DNA of 64,000 nucleotides from Triops longicaudatus (taxonomy: Eukaryota; Arthropoda; Branchiopoda; Notostraca; Triopsidae), in contig JAGQDJ010000017.1 in NCBI GenBank assembly GCA_022885665.1, positions 248,001-312,000 of the forward strand. Direction: 5' to 3'. Within the stretch, counting starts at the first letter, position 1. Each line of letters opens with the position of its first letter. Positions 28,801 to 43,800 of the stretch are shown here, one piece after another. Under the pieces are notes generated by a model. That model saw nothing but the letters and a program-made list of their open reading frames with translations, had not been told where the DNA came from and searched no databases. The translations under genes were made by a program, and so were the position numbers.

Positions 28801-31800
28801 GACAGGAGAGTTGTTATTAGCCATACCGAATGCTCAAGTTGAAGACAATTTTAAAAAAGCTGTAACTACATGTTAAGATTGAATTGAATTGTGTCTGTTT
28901 GTATTAAATTAAATAAGTTAAATTCGGACAAAATCTGTAGAGTAGTACTAGCTACAAAAAAATCTAATAATGAATAAATAAATAAGACAATGATCTGAAA
29001 GCTCATATGTTGCTGTGCCTAGCTGTAATCTTGAGCGATGACATAACCTAGTCGATAAGGTCTCTAAGGCTATGCACGAAGCGTTCTTCGGGTAATCTTA
29101 TACGAAATGTCAGGAATGTCAGGATTTTTATGTAAATTTTATGATGAGAAGAAAAATCAAATTAGACAAATAGGCATTGACTATTTGGGTAGATAAGATC
29201 GATTTTTTCCCGTTTTCTTAAAGACACACTATGAGTGATGTGAAAAAATACTTGTCAGATCTGATTCTCGCTCTCGTTGTCAAATTTAGAAAAGAGTTAT
29301 CTTTTGCCTAATATCTCTCATTTCTCGTTTTTCTAATCGTTTATAAAGTATTAAAACTCCGTTAAAGATTAAAACTTTTTCCCTTCTAAAAAGATATGTG
29401 CAAAGTGCAAATGCTGCGTGCAAAGTGCTACTAGGTAAAAATGCTAGACACGTGTTATTAAAATATATTTTTTTAATATTTTTTTTTTCAAAACAACCAG
29501 AAACATTTTCTTCTACTATTTATTTACCCAAGAAACGTGCAACCCAAAAGGGCGGCGGGGTGGGGGATGACACTAGCAGATGTCAGTCTTGTCGAGTACT
29601 TTTGTTCTTCATTAGCTCAAGATATTCTGTTTCCTTGTGATATCCATTTCAAAAATAATTTTATTCTACCTGTCTCTGTCCTATTTGGAAGTTTTGCGAT
29701 GACGTGAAAATGCGTGTTCAGCTTAGCTCCCAAATTCCTTCTATATATTCATGAACGCGGACATGAAATCTGCTTCTACACGCCTAATTGCACAAGTAGA
29801 ACTGGGCTGTCGGTTCGTCGAACGTATTTGCTGACATGTTCGTGAATTTTTTAACGGAGTACCGCGTGTTATAATCCAATCCGTGCTGAGAGGCATCCTT
29901 CTTCTCATGTATCATTGTTCTGTTCATGCGTCAAAACTTGCACTGTGAACTTCTCAGATCTTGCCTCCGTTCTGGAATTTCCGCGAACCTTTTAGAGGTC
30001 AGAATCCTTTATAAGTTTCGAAATGCGCCAAGCAATCTTATCGTATTTATTGTGGATTTTTATCATGAACCCAGCATAACTACTACGGTATTTCCTCTTA
30101 ATTTATAAACAATGTATGTTGAACATGAATTTGCTTGTTTTAATTTAAAAATTTTACTGTAATTAGAACGCTTTCAGTTTATTGAGGTCAGCGAAAAAGC
30201 CACAATTCCAAGCTAACCCGCACCTAGTTCGTTCCACTACGCTTAATTAAAACATCCTGTCCGCCGTTACCCTACATTCTTATTCCTTGTCTCGATCGTC
30301 CTTTACCCGAATAAACGGGTAAACGTTTGACAAACGTGTGATAATTTACATGTTACATTTCCACTCCTGGCTTTAGGGATCCAGGGAATCCCAGCGGAGG
30401 TGTGTCTTACTCTTATTGTGTTCTTTATTTCGGGACCAGCTTCCCCTTTTTCCTTTCTCTTCTCCCGAACCGCGTTCTGTTCCTGCTCAGAAACACTCAT
30501 CAGCACTTTTCAGCTGTTCCAGCAAAGCAAGTGTTATTATCCCTCCCACTCAAAGAAACGCAATATATACATGAACACGACATGACAAATGGTTCCACGT
30601 CCCCAAAAGGCATACGTTTAGCCTACTTGAGGCTAAGTTGTCTCTCGAGAGGATTGTTAGCTAATATTTTAAGAATGGAGATTAAGTAAAAGTATCCTAG
30701 TACAACTTTCCATCCCAAAGTTATTGAGTTCTGAGAAACAAATTCGCACATTATAGAAGAATCAGTTTTTTCCCCTTTTGTTGTTATGCTGAGTTAAATA
30801 AGATAAAGAGACAGGAAAGGGACGCCAGGGCAATAATCATTTGGCAACCAACCCGAGCACCAAAAAGTGTAGAAATGGGTGATAGTGCCCTCTTTTGCGC
30901 TTCGACTAGCAGAAGTGGTCGAGTAATGGCACGTAAGGAGGAGCTGGAAGACGAATAAACGAACATTTGGGTGTTACGCGAGTAATAATATGCATCACAC
31001 CTGGATTGGCCTTGGTCTTTTGGTGTTCTTACAATGCCGAACTTATGGTTTATTCCTTCTTTCGAGAGCTTATTCCGAGCAATGACTAGCTTGCTATCAG
31101 CTAAACTAACGATTTGGGAAATTCTCGGTTTAAACGAGAACCTCCTTTTGTACAGTGTCGCTTTACAGCAACGGTTATGCTACCTTTCCCTTAGGGACGG
31201 TTACATGGAAAATTTGTGTTGACAATTTTGCCTTTACCTATGGCCTTTCTCAGAAAGTTTGCAACACTGGAATTTCCTTTATGACAACGTCTCACAGCTA
31301 ACCAAGAAATATGTTTGAAAAAATGCGAAAATATTTTGTAATTATTCAAACAATTTATAAAGCTATACTGTTTATGAATTTTGAACATTTCTCTTCGGTA
31401 GTTGCTAATATTTATGACTGCATGTGTGTTGCATATTTCTCCGCGATCTGTTTGTCTCTTTTTCAGCGAATCCACTTTCCGTTGGATATAGCAGGAAAAC
31501 ACTATAACAAAGGAGGCAATACAGTGACCAAGATTCTGTTAGTGAGGTTTACTGTCGTATAGCAAATAATTACTCGTGTACATAATAACGTGCATGAGTG
31601 AAAAATGTGACGAGTTTTAGAAAGACGAAAATAACCGATTAACGAAATATATCTTTAACTAAAAAGTGAGCCGTTTGATTTCTGTACATGCAGTTTTCTA
31701 AGCCATGAACGATAGTAAAAAATAGCAGCAGTCGAATGTAGAAAAAAATTCTGTCAGTAGGTGCGTCCTTCGGGGGTATTTCAGTTGAAAAAGAGTTTTG

Positions 31801-34800
31801 TCAATTTGCGAGACATCCGTCAAAAGTATACATATTTAGTCTGTGTTACGAACAACAATTTCATTATCATGAATCTTTTACAATGAACTGTTGGTTATTG
31901 CGGACAGGGTGAAGTCCTAATTCACGCAAGTGTGCCTGAAAAGCATCCGATTTAGCGAACTTCGAATATACGGAAAGATTTCTTTTTTTATTGTTGCCAG
32001 GAGATAACTTGTAACGAAATTCTGTTGTAATTATTTAATACGTGTTTTCGGATTGGCGTTCTTATAAGTTAGCAGACGAAACTCGTTTCCTTTCGCTACC
32101 GGATAAGAGGGCTTACAATGTCGTACATGTTACACATAGCGATACAATTGCGGCACTTGCCGTTTTTTCTTTTTTTCTATTTATTTTGTAAGGGGGCTCC
32201 TCTCTGTGTACTGCTGTTTCCTTAAGAAAGCACAATTCAATCACACGCTGCACCAAGCGATAATATCTGTTTTAAAAATACTGGTTAGCTTTCTTTTTAC
32301 CCATTGTCCATTGACATACAGCCTGTTATATCCAAATCAATGAGTACTTGTACACTGTTTGCAAGCTCCCCCATTTCTCGCCATTATGTACTTCTAAGGG
32401 AGAAAAATTCGTCTGCTCTTTCTCACACCTTTTCTGTTCCAAGCACATTGACTGTGACCAGTTGTTTTTGAAGACGGCGGTTGAGTTTCGATCCGGACAG
32501 ATAAGTCCCTCAAGGCACGCGAAAATTCATCAACGCTTTGACAAGCAGATTTGTGTTTGTGTCGACATATTAAGATTATGCGCCAGCTTTATTCACTAGT
32601 GCGGGAAGGGTCATGTGTAGTAGCAAGCCGGGATTGCGTGGCAGGAATGGAGCATAATCATCTATTACTTGCCGTAGCTGCGAGCGTAGTAGGTAATAAT
32701 GCAACTGTGGCATTGAAGAGACTCGCGAGAAGAGAGTTGAAGCTGTGTAAGTGCTGCGCCTTTCTTCCTTCGGTGCGCCCACAGGAAAAAGTCGCCCCCC
32801 CCTAACCCCCACAATGCCCACTCTCGGCTTCATCCCAGTTTGCCACATGCACATCGGCCTTTTACGTATTCAGGCAGGCAAACTTGCTGTGCTCTTGCAC
32901 GGATAGTATTGATCCCCACGCAAGCTTCCAAGCTAACACATTACACACGTGTACACATACTCTTTTTATGAAGTGTTGCCACTTTATTATTTGACGTAGC
33001 GAGCAATCCAAGTGATCTGTCCACAACACGCAGTCCATTTTTTAGTACCAAAAAAGATCTCGGATGAATTTTGAAAGAGTCTCGTATGTTTAGTACAATA
33101 AGTTGTATGTTTTCCTTTTCTTCTTTACATCATGTTAAATTTATTCTTATGTTAAATTTCTTATGTTAAATTTACCGTGCTGCTATCAATCAAACAGCCA
33201 TCCCTTACGAATGTTTAAAAATTATCGGATAATATTTTTAATTATTTTTTTATTTATTGTGCACTTATAATTGTTATCGTTTTATTATTTTTCGTTCCTT
33301 TTGTTCATAAACCTCAGTCGATCAATCAACAAACAGCTATTGGGGTGTGTTTTTAAAACGTTTAATTTTTTTACCAGTTGTACTACAATATTTTTATTTG
33401 TCTGGTTGTCGTAATTATTATTTGAATAGGAAGCGTGTAAATAATTGTTAGATATGAAAAGACGAACGAAAGAGAGCTGTCCTTTTCCACGCGTCTTCCT
33501 TCCTGAGATAAACGGTGTTTCCAGGCGTGAGGATAAATGTCCGAAATCTGACGTTGAAAAGTTGGCTCATAAGCCGCATCGGATACGGCTTCATTGGACT
33601 TCAGGCAGTTTTTCTCGAACCCATTTGGCATGTTTACTGGATGCGCACAATTTTAATATCTCTTTCCTGTTTCTCCTGCGTCTGTTTACAACATTTAAGG
33701 TTAATAAAGGGGGGATTTCTAGCCCTTTTTACGAATAATTTTGTTTTTGACGAACCATTTTACACACAGGAAATGAGAACGTGCTTTTTTAATGTAGTAT
33801 AATCAAAACATCCGATAGATTTTTCCTTTCTGCATTTTTCTCTTTGTTACGTGTGCGATCCGAAATAATCGTAGTAGAACTGCACACACGTCTGCTCTGT
33901 TGCTGCTAATGCAATATCAGTTGTTTACGGAATTTTATGCGTTGCGTTTAAAAAGCTATTTAAAATTAGTAGCACACTTGTCTCGAATTCGCGTTTTCCC
34001 TGTAGTATATCTGCCTTGCAAAAGACCCCTTTAGGGAAGATGCAGGATGTTAAGTGATCCGCTTCAATGCCACACTGCTCGAGGCAAGGCCGTCCATTCA
34101 CCTTAGCCAGGTGAGAAGAACCTGAATAGCAGCAGGAACTGGGTCTCCCCAAGTTTTAATTCGAGGGCTCGAACTCCCCGTCCACAGCGCACGGTACAGT
34201 ACGTTGGCTTCTCTTCAGTTGTTTCCGTCTCTTCCGCGTTTTTTTCCTCCAAGCCCCTGGTATTTTTGGGACTTGGCTCCATCAAATATTCAGCCCCTTT
34301 TTATTTCTGGTATATTATTTTATTTCCAATTATGTCTGGTGATATTATTTTATTTCGTAAGTGAGACTAAAGGCACAAAAATAGCTTAATAAAAACTATA
34401 AAATCTTTGGATAAATACGTAAAAGATGTAAGTAGAATCTCGTTATAACGAACCCTTTTGTAACGAACTGACGTTGAAGTAAACAGGATGTAAGATCCGG
34501 AGTTATGTTAACGTACAGCAAAGCGTTTGGTGTAACAAACTGGAGATTTACCAGAAAAAAAGGAGTAGTTCCCTGAATGCTTGTTATAACGAGGTTCAGC
34601 TGTATATTGCAAAGCCTTATGCACAGAGTATTTCATAATTTTCTGTGTATTTTACCACGTACTGAATTACTTTAGTTTTAAGTTTTGAAATATTTTGTCT
34701 CACTTTATTGTTTTATTTTTCTGTACTGTGTTACGTTATTCGTATGTATTTTTAATACTTTGTTAGTATGTGTACAGACTGCGAAATTTCACAAAATTTT

Positions 34801-37800
34801 CGATCAATAGCCTTTCTCGTTGCCCCCTCTCAGCGCTCTTCCGCCACCAGCCCTTCTTCAAAGCAAAGACGAAAGGCAGCAAGCCTGGAAAATGGTTCGT
34901 CGTTGACTAAGCCGGACAGCAAACGCGAGTCGTTGCAATTTTCGAGCTTGAAATCCTTAGTTCTCCGTTTGAACTATTTTCCTTATTAAAAAGCCAATGC
35001 TGTGAGGAAGTCCTTTTTCTTTCGAGCCAAAATTATTAGTCGGCTCCAGTGAAGTATTCGTATTCCTCTTTATGGCCCTTAGAGGAAACATGAAAGCTGG
35101 ATTGATTGGAGGATTTAGGTAGCCTGTCAAGTTACAAGATGATGCAGGCACTTATTGATTCCTTATATGGTGGCTCTTTATAGGTCTTGCGTTGTGTTCT
35201 CGGCGCACTTAGATACACTACACTGCTTATCCCTTTTGTCCAAACCGCGGATAAGATGAAAAGGTGCGAAAAACCGCATTGCACGTTTTGTCCTTTGCGC
35301 GCTTTTTATTTGAGGAAGAAATGTTGCTCGGTAATGGCAATAAACGGGAAGTATATACACTTATCCTTTTTCAGAACAAGTAATGCTTGATCTGCGTTGC
35401 AAAATGGTGCTGCCAAGGCCTCCGTGAAAAGAATGAATTAGTCAAATTTTGTACAATTGACGTCAAGCTTATGCGCATTTTGTTGCTAAGGTAACTTTGT
35501 AATGACGCAGTGAATCGCATCCACCTTGCTTCCTAGGTTAATTTCTTAGCCATGCTCTCCTTGTCATTAAAGAACAGTAAAATACAAGCTGGCAGATTCT
35601 GGGTGCGAAATATCGCCCACAATTTCTAGTGCACGTAACAGGGAAAGAAGTGTCGCTCGTCACGTTTGACTCCATTATTTTACCATTGTGCATGTTTTTT
35701 TTGGAAATAAGTAATTCAGTTACGTTACGGGCCAAGGTGGTTCTAGTAAAATGTTTAATGCAAGGAATTAATTCCAGGAATACGCTGAAAGGTAGAAGCT
35801 AGCGCTATCTTGAAGTGGAGATTCGGTGACTGAAGTAATTAAGAATGAAATAATGTAATTTTATCATAATTCCGTATTGACCTTCGCTTGTTTATGGTTT
35901 TACATGTCGCTGAGTACTTTCTTCTGTAAAGGAAAATTGTTTAGTAACGTTACAAACGATATTGTCCGTTTTATTGTTTGATCTCATGGAAGGACCAAAT
36001 GCGAGACGAATGTTAAATTGTCAGTAAGTACTGTAAGAAGTAATGACTGGCAGGAAATATGGAAAAGTTTAAAACTAAGAGCTGCATGTATAAAAAATCT
36101 CTAAAATTACATGAAAAAGGTCTTTCACAGGGATAAAATGTGAATTTGTCAAACGGTGAGAAGGGGTTTGGAAAGCTATTAACATTTTGCTGCGAGCGAT
36201 GAAAAGCCCAAATCCTCTTTTTGTATTCCATTGCTCATTAATCGTTCTATCTGCAGAAACTGCGAAGCAAGGTTTGGAAAATCACGTTCCCCTTGTTCAC
36301 ATCCTTTCTTTTTTTCTCGTTGACTAGGATTCTCACTCACTTGTCTCTTTTCTTTAGAAAATTTACCAAAAGCAATTTTTTCGTGGTTTCTGCTACGGAA
36401 GTCCTTTATATAATTTCGGTCAAGTGTACAAAATAAAACCTGTTGTGTTTGCACTAATACATATTTAACATCCCTCCTTTTTTGACTTCGTTTCCTTAAG
36501 CAAGTTTCGAAATATCCTACTTTCTTTATTTCCAAAATTCGGATGTAACCTTGTCAGCGAAGTCAGAAGGTCTGATGTCGAAAGTATTGCTTGGCTGTAC
36601 GCAAGGGCGTGTGAGGAGTGTACACAAAGCGACATGGTCATTGATACGAGGGAATCGGTAATCAATGAGTGATCTTAGCGTCGTAGTGTTGTGCAGCTTC
36701 CTTTTTGGAGGAGAAAATCTCCCTTCTTGCAGCGTGCATGCTTAACATTATTTTCTAGCAATATACCCGTTCCTGCCCCATATTGTATCGAAAATCTTTT
36801 AACGTTTTTCTAAGCACTACTACCCTGATCTATGTATTCCCCCTTCCCGTTTTTTGCCCTTCCTCCCCAAAGTCTGATCACCATTTTCAAATGAGAATAG
36901 AAGCGGAAAATCAATGCGTCGTCTCTGTTCATCACTTCTTGTTGAGCCGCTGGTTCTTGTTCTTGTCCTTCGCCTCGACGAGGCTGCCCAAAAACCATTG
37001 ACATCACTACACGTAGGCCTATAACTTTCCATATAAGGACAAGCGAGAAAGTCTGTGAAACGGTCTTAGGAATCTTTTGTAGTTATTCAGCATCTTTATT
37101 GTCTAGTAGGTGTCCCATTAGCCAGCTTAAAGGCCGGATCTTAAGCTTAATACAGGAATGGCCGGATAATCCGAAAAACGTAATAAAGAAAGTATCTTGC
37201 AAATTATAAAAAAATATGAATGAGAAGAGAAACATAGAAAACACGCCGTTAGAATCTATAAATCAGAAAATAAAGGTTTTTAATTACATTTGGTTTTTGA
37301 TTACACTAAGAGTTAACGGTTTTTGATTACACTAGAAGTTCACATTTGCAAATGAGGTTTCTGTCTTTTATTATATGACTTATTATAAGCTTATGTGCAG
37401 ACTTATTATATGCGCAGAATTCCTGACTTAGTTGTGCTAACAATGGGTTCGCTATGTTAGCTTACGTAGGTACGTTTTATGCCATCTTGTACTTTTTGAT
37501 TACTTTCGTTTTCAGGCAACGACGGTGGTCTTCGACCTAAACAGTATGGCCCACTAGTGGGCAGTCCGTTTTTGAAGTCAGTAATGTTCCTATGGAAAGC
37601 ATGACTAATCTTTTGTATGGGAGCTGACAATAACATGAAACACAAATTGGAAAAAGTGATCAAGAAAGCAAAAAAAGTTTGAAGACCGGTATGGACGTCA
37701 AGCGCTATGGGCGTGACCCAGTTAAGTCTCACTTTTGACCATAAAGTCGAAGGTCCCCAGTTGGCTCAGGATCTGCTTGGATGGTCGTTATTTTTCTTTC

Positions 37801-40800
37801 AGGTCGCACCTTTTCTGCTGTTAGCAGTCGACGCGCCTTGTAAGACATCGGAAACTGGACCGTGGCTCATGCGGTCGTAGCATGTGTCCAAACCCGTCGT
37901 CGCGACGTCTTTCGTTAGTCACAGACGAGAAAAATGTGTGATTGCCACATTTCCGCCATACAATGTGCGTTGAAAGCCGGCTTGAGAATTGTTGTATGGG
38001 TTACGAAGAGTGGTCTTGTGTGGTTTTAAGGAATTTTTATCCTTGATATCGGCAGCTCTGTCAGCTAGTGTCGAATTTGTAAAAAAAAAAAAAAAAAAAA
38101 CACATTCAATCTCTTACTCTAGACATGTGGTCAAACACCCTTATCCGACATGCAGATGACAAGATTGTGAACTTTTCTGACATAGTTATTTTGGTTAATA
38201 AAGAGGAACCCTTTTTTAGGGAAAAAAGGAACTGACATTTTAGTGCTATTCACCTGTGGATCACTGCACTTCCAGTTATTTCCCAGGCATAGTTTCCAAG
38301 TTCTAACGTCTCCTATTTAGGTCTTTGGCTTGCTTGACGTAAAAATGTCCCGTTAAGAAAAAGGAGGTTCCAAGTTGGAGAATTGTATTCCGGAATGACC
38401 GAGTGTCGTTTCCTTTAGAAATTTGCATAAAGAAAAGTGTTTACAACGGGAAAAGCTGGGAATCGACGAACTTTTTCCTCGTAACAATAGGTAACCTATT
38501 TACTGCAAATGATTCTGGCGGTGATTTATGCAGCGATACGAGACGCGATACTCTGTCAAGGGGTCTCTCCGCAACGTGGGAAACCTTGGTAATTTTATGC
38601 AAAATTAGCTACGGTAAACATTCGGAAACGGAATTTTAAATTAATACCGCGGTTCACGGCCTATTATCCCAGTCGCCAAGCGTGAGCCGGGCTGACTCCA
38701 GGGAACGAACGGACTACGAGACTTCCGTTGACTGCTGTGGCCTCTGAGCCTTGGTGGAAATGGTATCCGGATTATTGCGGGACTATTGGGAGATTACTCC
38801 AAGGTTATTAAAACGCCAAGTTGGACAAAAGCTATGACGCGGTAGATTGGGGAGATGATCCAGGTGCTTGGGTTTAATTTGCAGGAGGCTGGGCTAATTT
38901 TGAGTGTCTTAATTAGAATAACAGAATTGTTAGACTAACACCCAAGTTTGTCGACTTTTCCTTGGTGCAACTTGCCGAGAGGTTGTTATTACACGCAAGT
39001 TGTAGAACTGCAACGTGCCCAGGGAGCAAGACGACGTGATCGTCTTTCTAATGCCAAAACTTTTTGGAAACCTTGTTCACGAAATGGTGAAGGTTTTTCT
39101 GTTTTCTCGCGTGGCTGGACCATCTTTAAAATTCTCAGGGATAACATAGCAACAACCATGCACTGCTAACCCAAGTATTATTCCATTACGCGATTAGTTA
39201 AAGCAAAGGCCCTTGTGGGATAACAGGGAAATATTACAGTACTACTGCACTTCCACGTACAATTTGCAGGCTTTGGCTGACAGTAAATACTCTCTCGGGT
39301 GTCGTAAATATTAAATAGAAATTAATTACCTATATTTTACATCAGAAATGCATGTATCGACCCTGGAATACACATTCCTAATAAAGATCCACGTCATATA
39401 GGGAAACTCAGGTGATTCTGATTGAGCATTTGGAGATTTCAAAATACCATCTCGATAGTAATGTTAAATTGGGAAATATGCAAGACACGCCTTTAAGACA
39501 GTTTGAAGAAGCTTATGATCAATTTGCGAGTTCCTGATGAATTTTTTATAATTGATACATTAAAAAATAAATAATAATGTTGGATAACTCTTGTGAACTA
39601 GACGCAGATAAATCAGAAAAATTGTTTCTACTAAATGACCTTCAGTTGTGGAAACGTATCTATTCGTACTGTAAAGATAACTTATTTTATTTCACTTTTC
39701 ATCATCGACTTAACTAAAAAAATACTACACAAGGTCGTCTAGTTTTCCTTCTTTATTTTTAAGGAAAATAAAGAAAATTACTCCGTTTTACAAGTGTAAT
39801 CTTAAATGCTTGATAAATGGTCCGTTAAGTCAAGTGAGTGCATTTTAAGAAAATAAAACTGTTTTAGAATGTTTGTATTTTTTTCCATGTATTACTGTGA
39901 AACAGATTTCTATTTGTACTAATGTTTGTTCGTAATATTTATATTAATGCCTATTATATCTTGTATTAGCATTCAAAATACTATATTTATGAAATTACCA
40001 TGTAGTGATCAAAATAAAAAGAAAAATACAGACCTATCCAAGCTTCTTGCAAGTAAAGAAAATTTCGCATTATTCTCTTTACTTTAAACATGACAAAAAA
40101 TGCGAAGATTTTGTGATTTCTAATGTTTTGTGATTTTACATTTTTGCATTTGTTTTCAGTTTATTTTTTTCTAAAACATATTCCCGGATACTTTGAGATT
40201 CATCACTGCGAGGTAGCTTTGAAGTTATGAAAACCAGAGGAATTTCGACTTTTTACGTGTTCTTAATGGTGTGCAGAAAAGGGTGTTCTGTTCCGCAACG
40301 TATTTCAGTTCGAAAACTCGTTGACTAGTTTTGTGGTGGGTTGACAGCCCCGATGGATCTTCACGTGGATGGATGAGATAAAACGCGCAAGTGTTTTATA
40401 GGCGGGGCTTGTGGACAAAGAAAGTGGAAGACGCACCAAGATTGCCTTCCGCTATCTGTTGTCTTTTAACTTTTGCAGTAAGTCCAAGGCTACTTAACCT
40501 TTTTAACTTGACTGTGCAGACAACATACCGTTTTAACCTTGAGTTGAGCTACATCGAATTTGTTTTCGCAGAAAAATCCAAAAGGAAAGGTTCGAAAAGC
40601 CAAGGGAGACAAACTTACAATATTGTCCAAGTTTGGCCCCCCGAACGACTTTGTTAGTTCATTAGACTTGACATGCGAAACTGAGACGAGAGTTGTAAAC
40701 TCTTAATGTAGGGGAGGCTAATCGACTCAAAAGCAACAAAAATGAACGCTGTATGTACTTGTGCATGGGGTCTCAAAGATAATTACCCCCTCTCGCACCC

Positions 40801-43800
40801 GTTTTGAGGTTGAAGATAAGAGCCCCAAGAGTTTACAAGAAGTTTTGAAGTTTTAGCATAAAGGTTTCGTATGTCGATATTTGCACAGCTAACTGTGCCT
40901 TTTATTTAAGACCCATTTATAGCGAACTTGGAGAGTGCAACCGAAACAGAACGTTTTACGTGCTTGCAGAATGAGTTCCAGCCTTTATGCGACTCAGCTT
41001 GATTAACTTACCAAGGCTACATGGACTTTGTTTTCTTATTTTTTGTCATTTTACCTCTTATTTTTTAACACGCTGTTACGGAGAGAGCTACACGTGGAAG
41101 ATTAATCTATTCGCCAACTGTGCGATTTAACCAGTGAGGCATCGTGGCCTTGATTGACGTTTATTTCTGGTTCTTAGAAGACAGAGAGGGAAAACTAAAA
41201 AGGCTACCGCGATCTCACTTTTCATGTGACGTGGCCTTTTCTTTCCCTCGTTCCGAAACGAAATGACTCGTCCTAATCTGCCAGGTATATACATGCAGCA
41301 ATATACCCTTGACCTAACCTACATATAGCAAGCCATTTTTTGTAGGTTTCCGTCAGGTGATAGTGACATTGTTTGATAACCTATTTAGGAAATTCCATTG
41401 GAATAAGTGACATTGGTACTTTTGCTCAAACACAAAGAGAAAAATCGCCCAGAGCAAAAAGGCGAGAACGTTGTTTCCGATTAGCAAACGTTTTCCCTCA
41501 TTGTCAAAATACCGTACTACCGAAGTTCTGTAACTGAAATGGGATAAGATCGTTCATAGCGTGTTCCTTCTTACACATAAGCATAGTCTCACATCCAGTA
41601 CAGATTTCGAGACTCGTTATTCGTATCCAAGAAAACTGAATACTCCCTGCCTTATGGGCGAAATAAATGGAGAAATTTCATCATAGGTTTTGTGAAAACT
41701 GACTCACATGCATCAAGAACTTGACAGTAAAGCTACGCTTAAAAAGTACCGATGCTATAAAAGTAACAAAATTAAAAAATAGAGCTAGTGTAAATTTTTA
41801 GAAGTTTAACGAATTAGTGCAATTGTAAGTAAAGGAGTAGAGGTCTATTTCAACATCATGGTACTTGAGAAAAGTAATGCTTCGTGTAGAATCTTTTCAA
41901 TAAGTTCAATGAATGGTTTGGATATTTTGCATATTTATGGGTAGTAAAAGCATTACGAAGAAATTGTGATATGTTGACCCACCACCAAAGACGAAGTAGC
42001 GGAAGGCCGAAATACCGAGCTATGAACACACTAAAGAATCTCAAGTGCAGGAGAATGAGTCGCGACTTATCAACAAGCAGAATGTTAAGGCTGTCTGCCT
42101 ATCTCGTGTTCTGTTTCGCTTGTCGGTTCTATTTGGATGCGAGTAGTGGAGCTTTCTATTTGTGAAAGCTGCCGCTCACGTTTGTGGCCTCAGCAGCCAA
42201 AAAGCAGTACAGTAAGCTGTTCTCTTTTAGTTTTCAGCTGAAAATGTCTTTTTTGTGTAGGCGAAAAATGCCCAGATTCTTAGAGCATCTGTTGTAACCC
42301 TGAGGACCGCTCTAGATCAGCCGATGAGTTACTCGTTCATGTTTGCTGGTACAAACCACAGTGGGAGAGTATTGCACGCACTTTACGTCCAGTAGGTACA
42401 ACAGGGAGGGTCTCGGTGGAGAATATGTTTTGGGTATGTTAAAAGCCCACGAAATGAGCAACCTTGAAGGAACCTGCATGACACACATACTCAGCGTGGA
42501 GTGAATATCAAGAATGAAAAAGGAGAACTCAATGCCCGAAGTATTCTGTTGTATATTTTCAAAGCATCACGCTTGGCTTGCGTGATTTTCTCTCGTTTGA
42601 GTCTGCCTCTGTGTAGTTCTGTTACAGATACACGCGGGAGGTGGAAAAAGTGGAAAGAAGAGACATTCTCTGTTTTCATGTCTACAAGTGATGAGACAAA
42701 ATGGTAAGTCTTAATGATTGGTTTGGGAGTATTCTGCAAACTGACATCCGCCAAAGAAATCTGCTTGGTGCAGAAAAAAATGAGCTTTTGGTTAAAACAA
42801 GCATTCATTGTTATAGGAAGGGCTCTAGGGAGTATGTATACTGAGGTATGGATAAACCCAGAGCATCCCCTGTGTGGCGAAGAAAAACCCTTTCGATTCT
42901 TTCGTTGCTTGGAGGGGTTAGCTTGTCTCGAAGAGCCAAAGTCGAGTTCTGCGCCCCTGTCTCTTCACTGGGGACTACCTACCGACCTTATTCCCGATTA
43001 CTCACATTTGCGACTTGTTTTGAAGCTTCATGAATTCCCCAAGCCCTCCCGGTTCCGCATAGAAACTCAACGTTTGTCATACACAAGCCTTTAGTATGGG
43101 CCGAAAAACGGCCTGTTCTCGTAGGTCACATCAGCATGGAGTTTGGAATAAGGAGTTCACATCCAGGAAAAGGGGCTTATCACTCATTTAATTGCTTTTA
43201 TGTAAAAGTCCGAATGACACGGTCAGCTTTTCATATTTGGGAAGTGACAACGAAACTGTAATAGGATGTTAAGGGTAGGTTAGAGTTTTTCGCTGCCTCC
43301 GCTGTGAGAGTTTATATAAAACTTTCGTATTGTTGGAAAACTAGCTCGCGAAAGAGAAGGTGCCAAGGAATGTAGGCTACCGGGCGCAAGGGGGGAAAAG
43401 AAAGAGCGAGGCAAAGTTATGGAGGAATTGAAGGACGAGGCAGGGACACCCGACGAACGATACAGTATGATCCATCCCAGAGGCGCGCCAGTCCAGGCAG
43501 ACTGTATGCTGTAGCACGGGTTCAGGCCGTTCTGGGCACGCCAGCCTTCGCGTCCCGGGTCTTGGCATGCTTCCCTAGCCTAGTCGCGGTTACTGCAGTG
43601 GAAGAACAACCGAATCAGTTAGTCGCGTGCTCAACGTCGCTGTGTGTGGACGTTTAACCACACGTTGTGTCCAAGTTTTTGTCGTTGACGGAGCAGCATG
43701 TGTTAGTACAGATTGCGCTAATGTGCATTCCAATTTTCTTGATTACTTCCCACTGCGAAACTCCATCGCTGCCAATGCAACGTATGCAAAGTCGAGAAAG

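Noticed and set aside
42714..43094. 126-codon plus-strand frame in MSK intron 1
   Set aside because: No domain, no splice signals, and composition like other random frames in this stretch.
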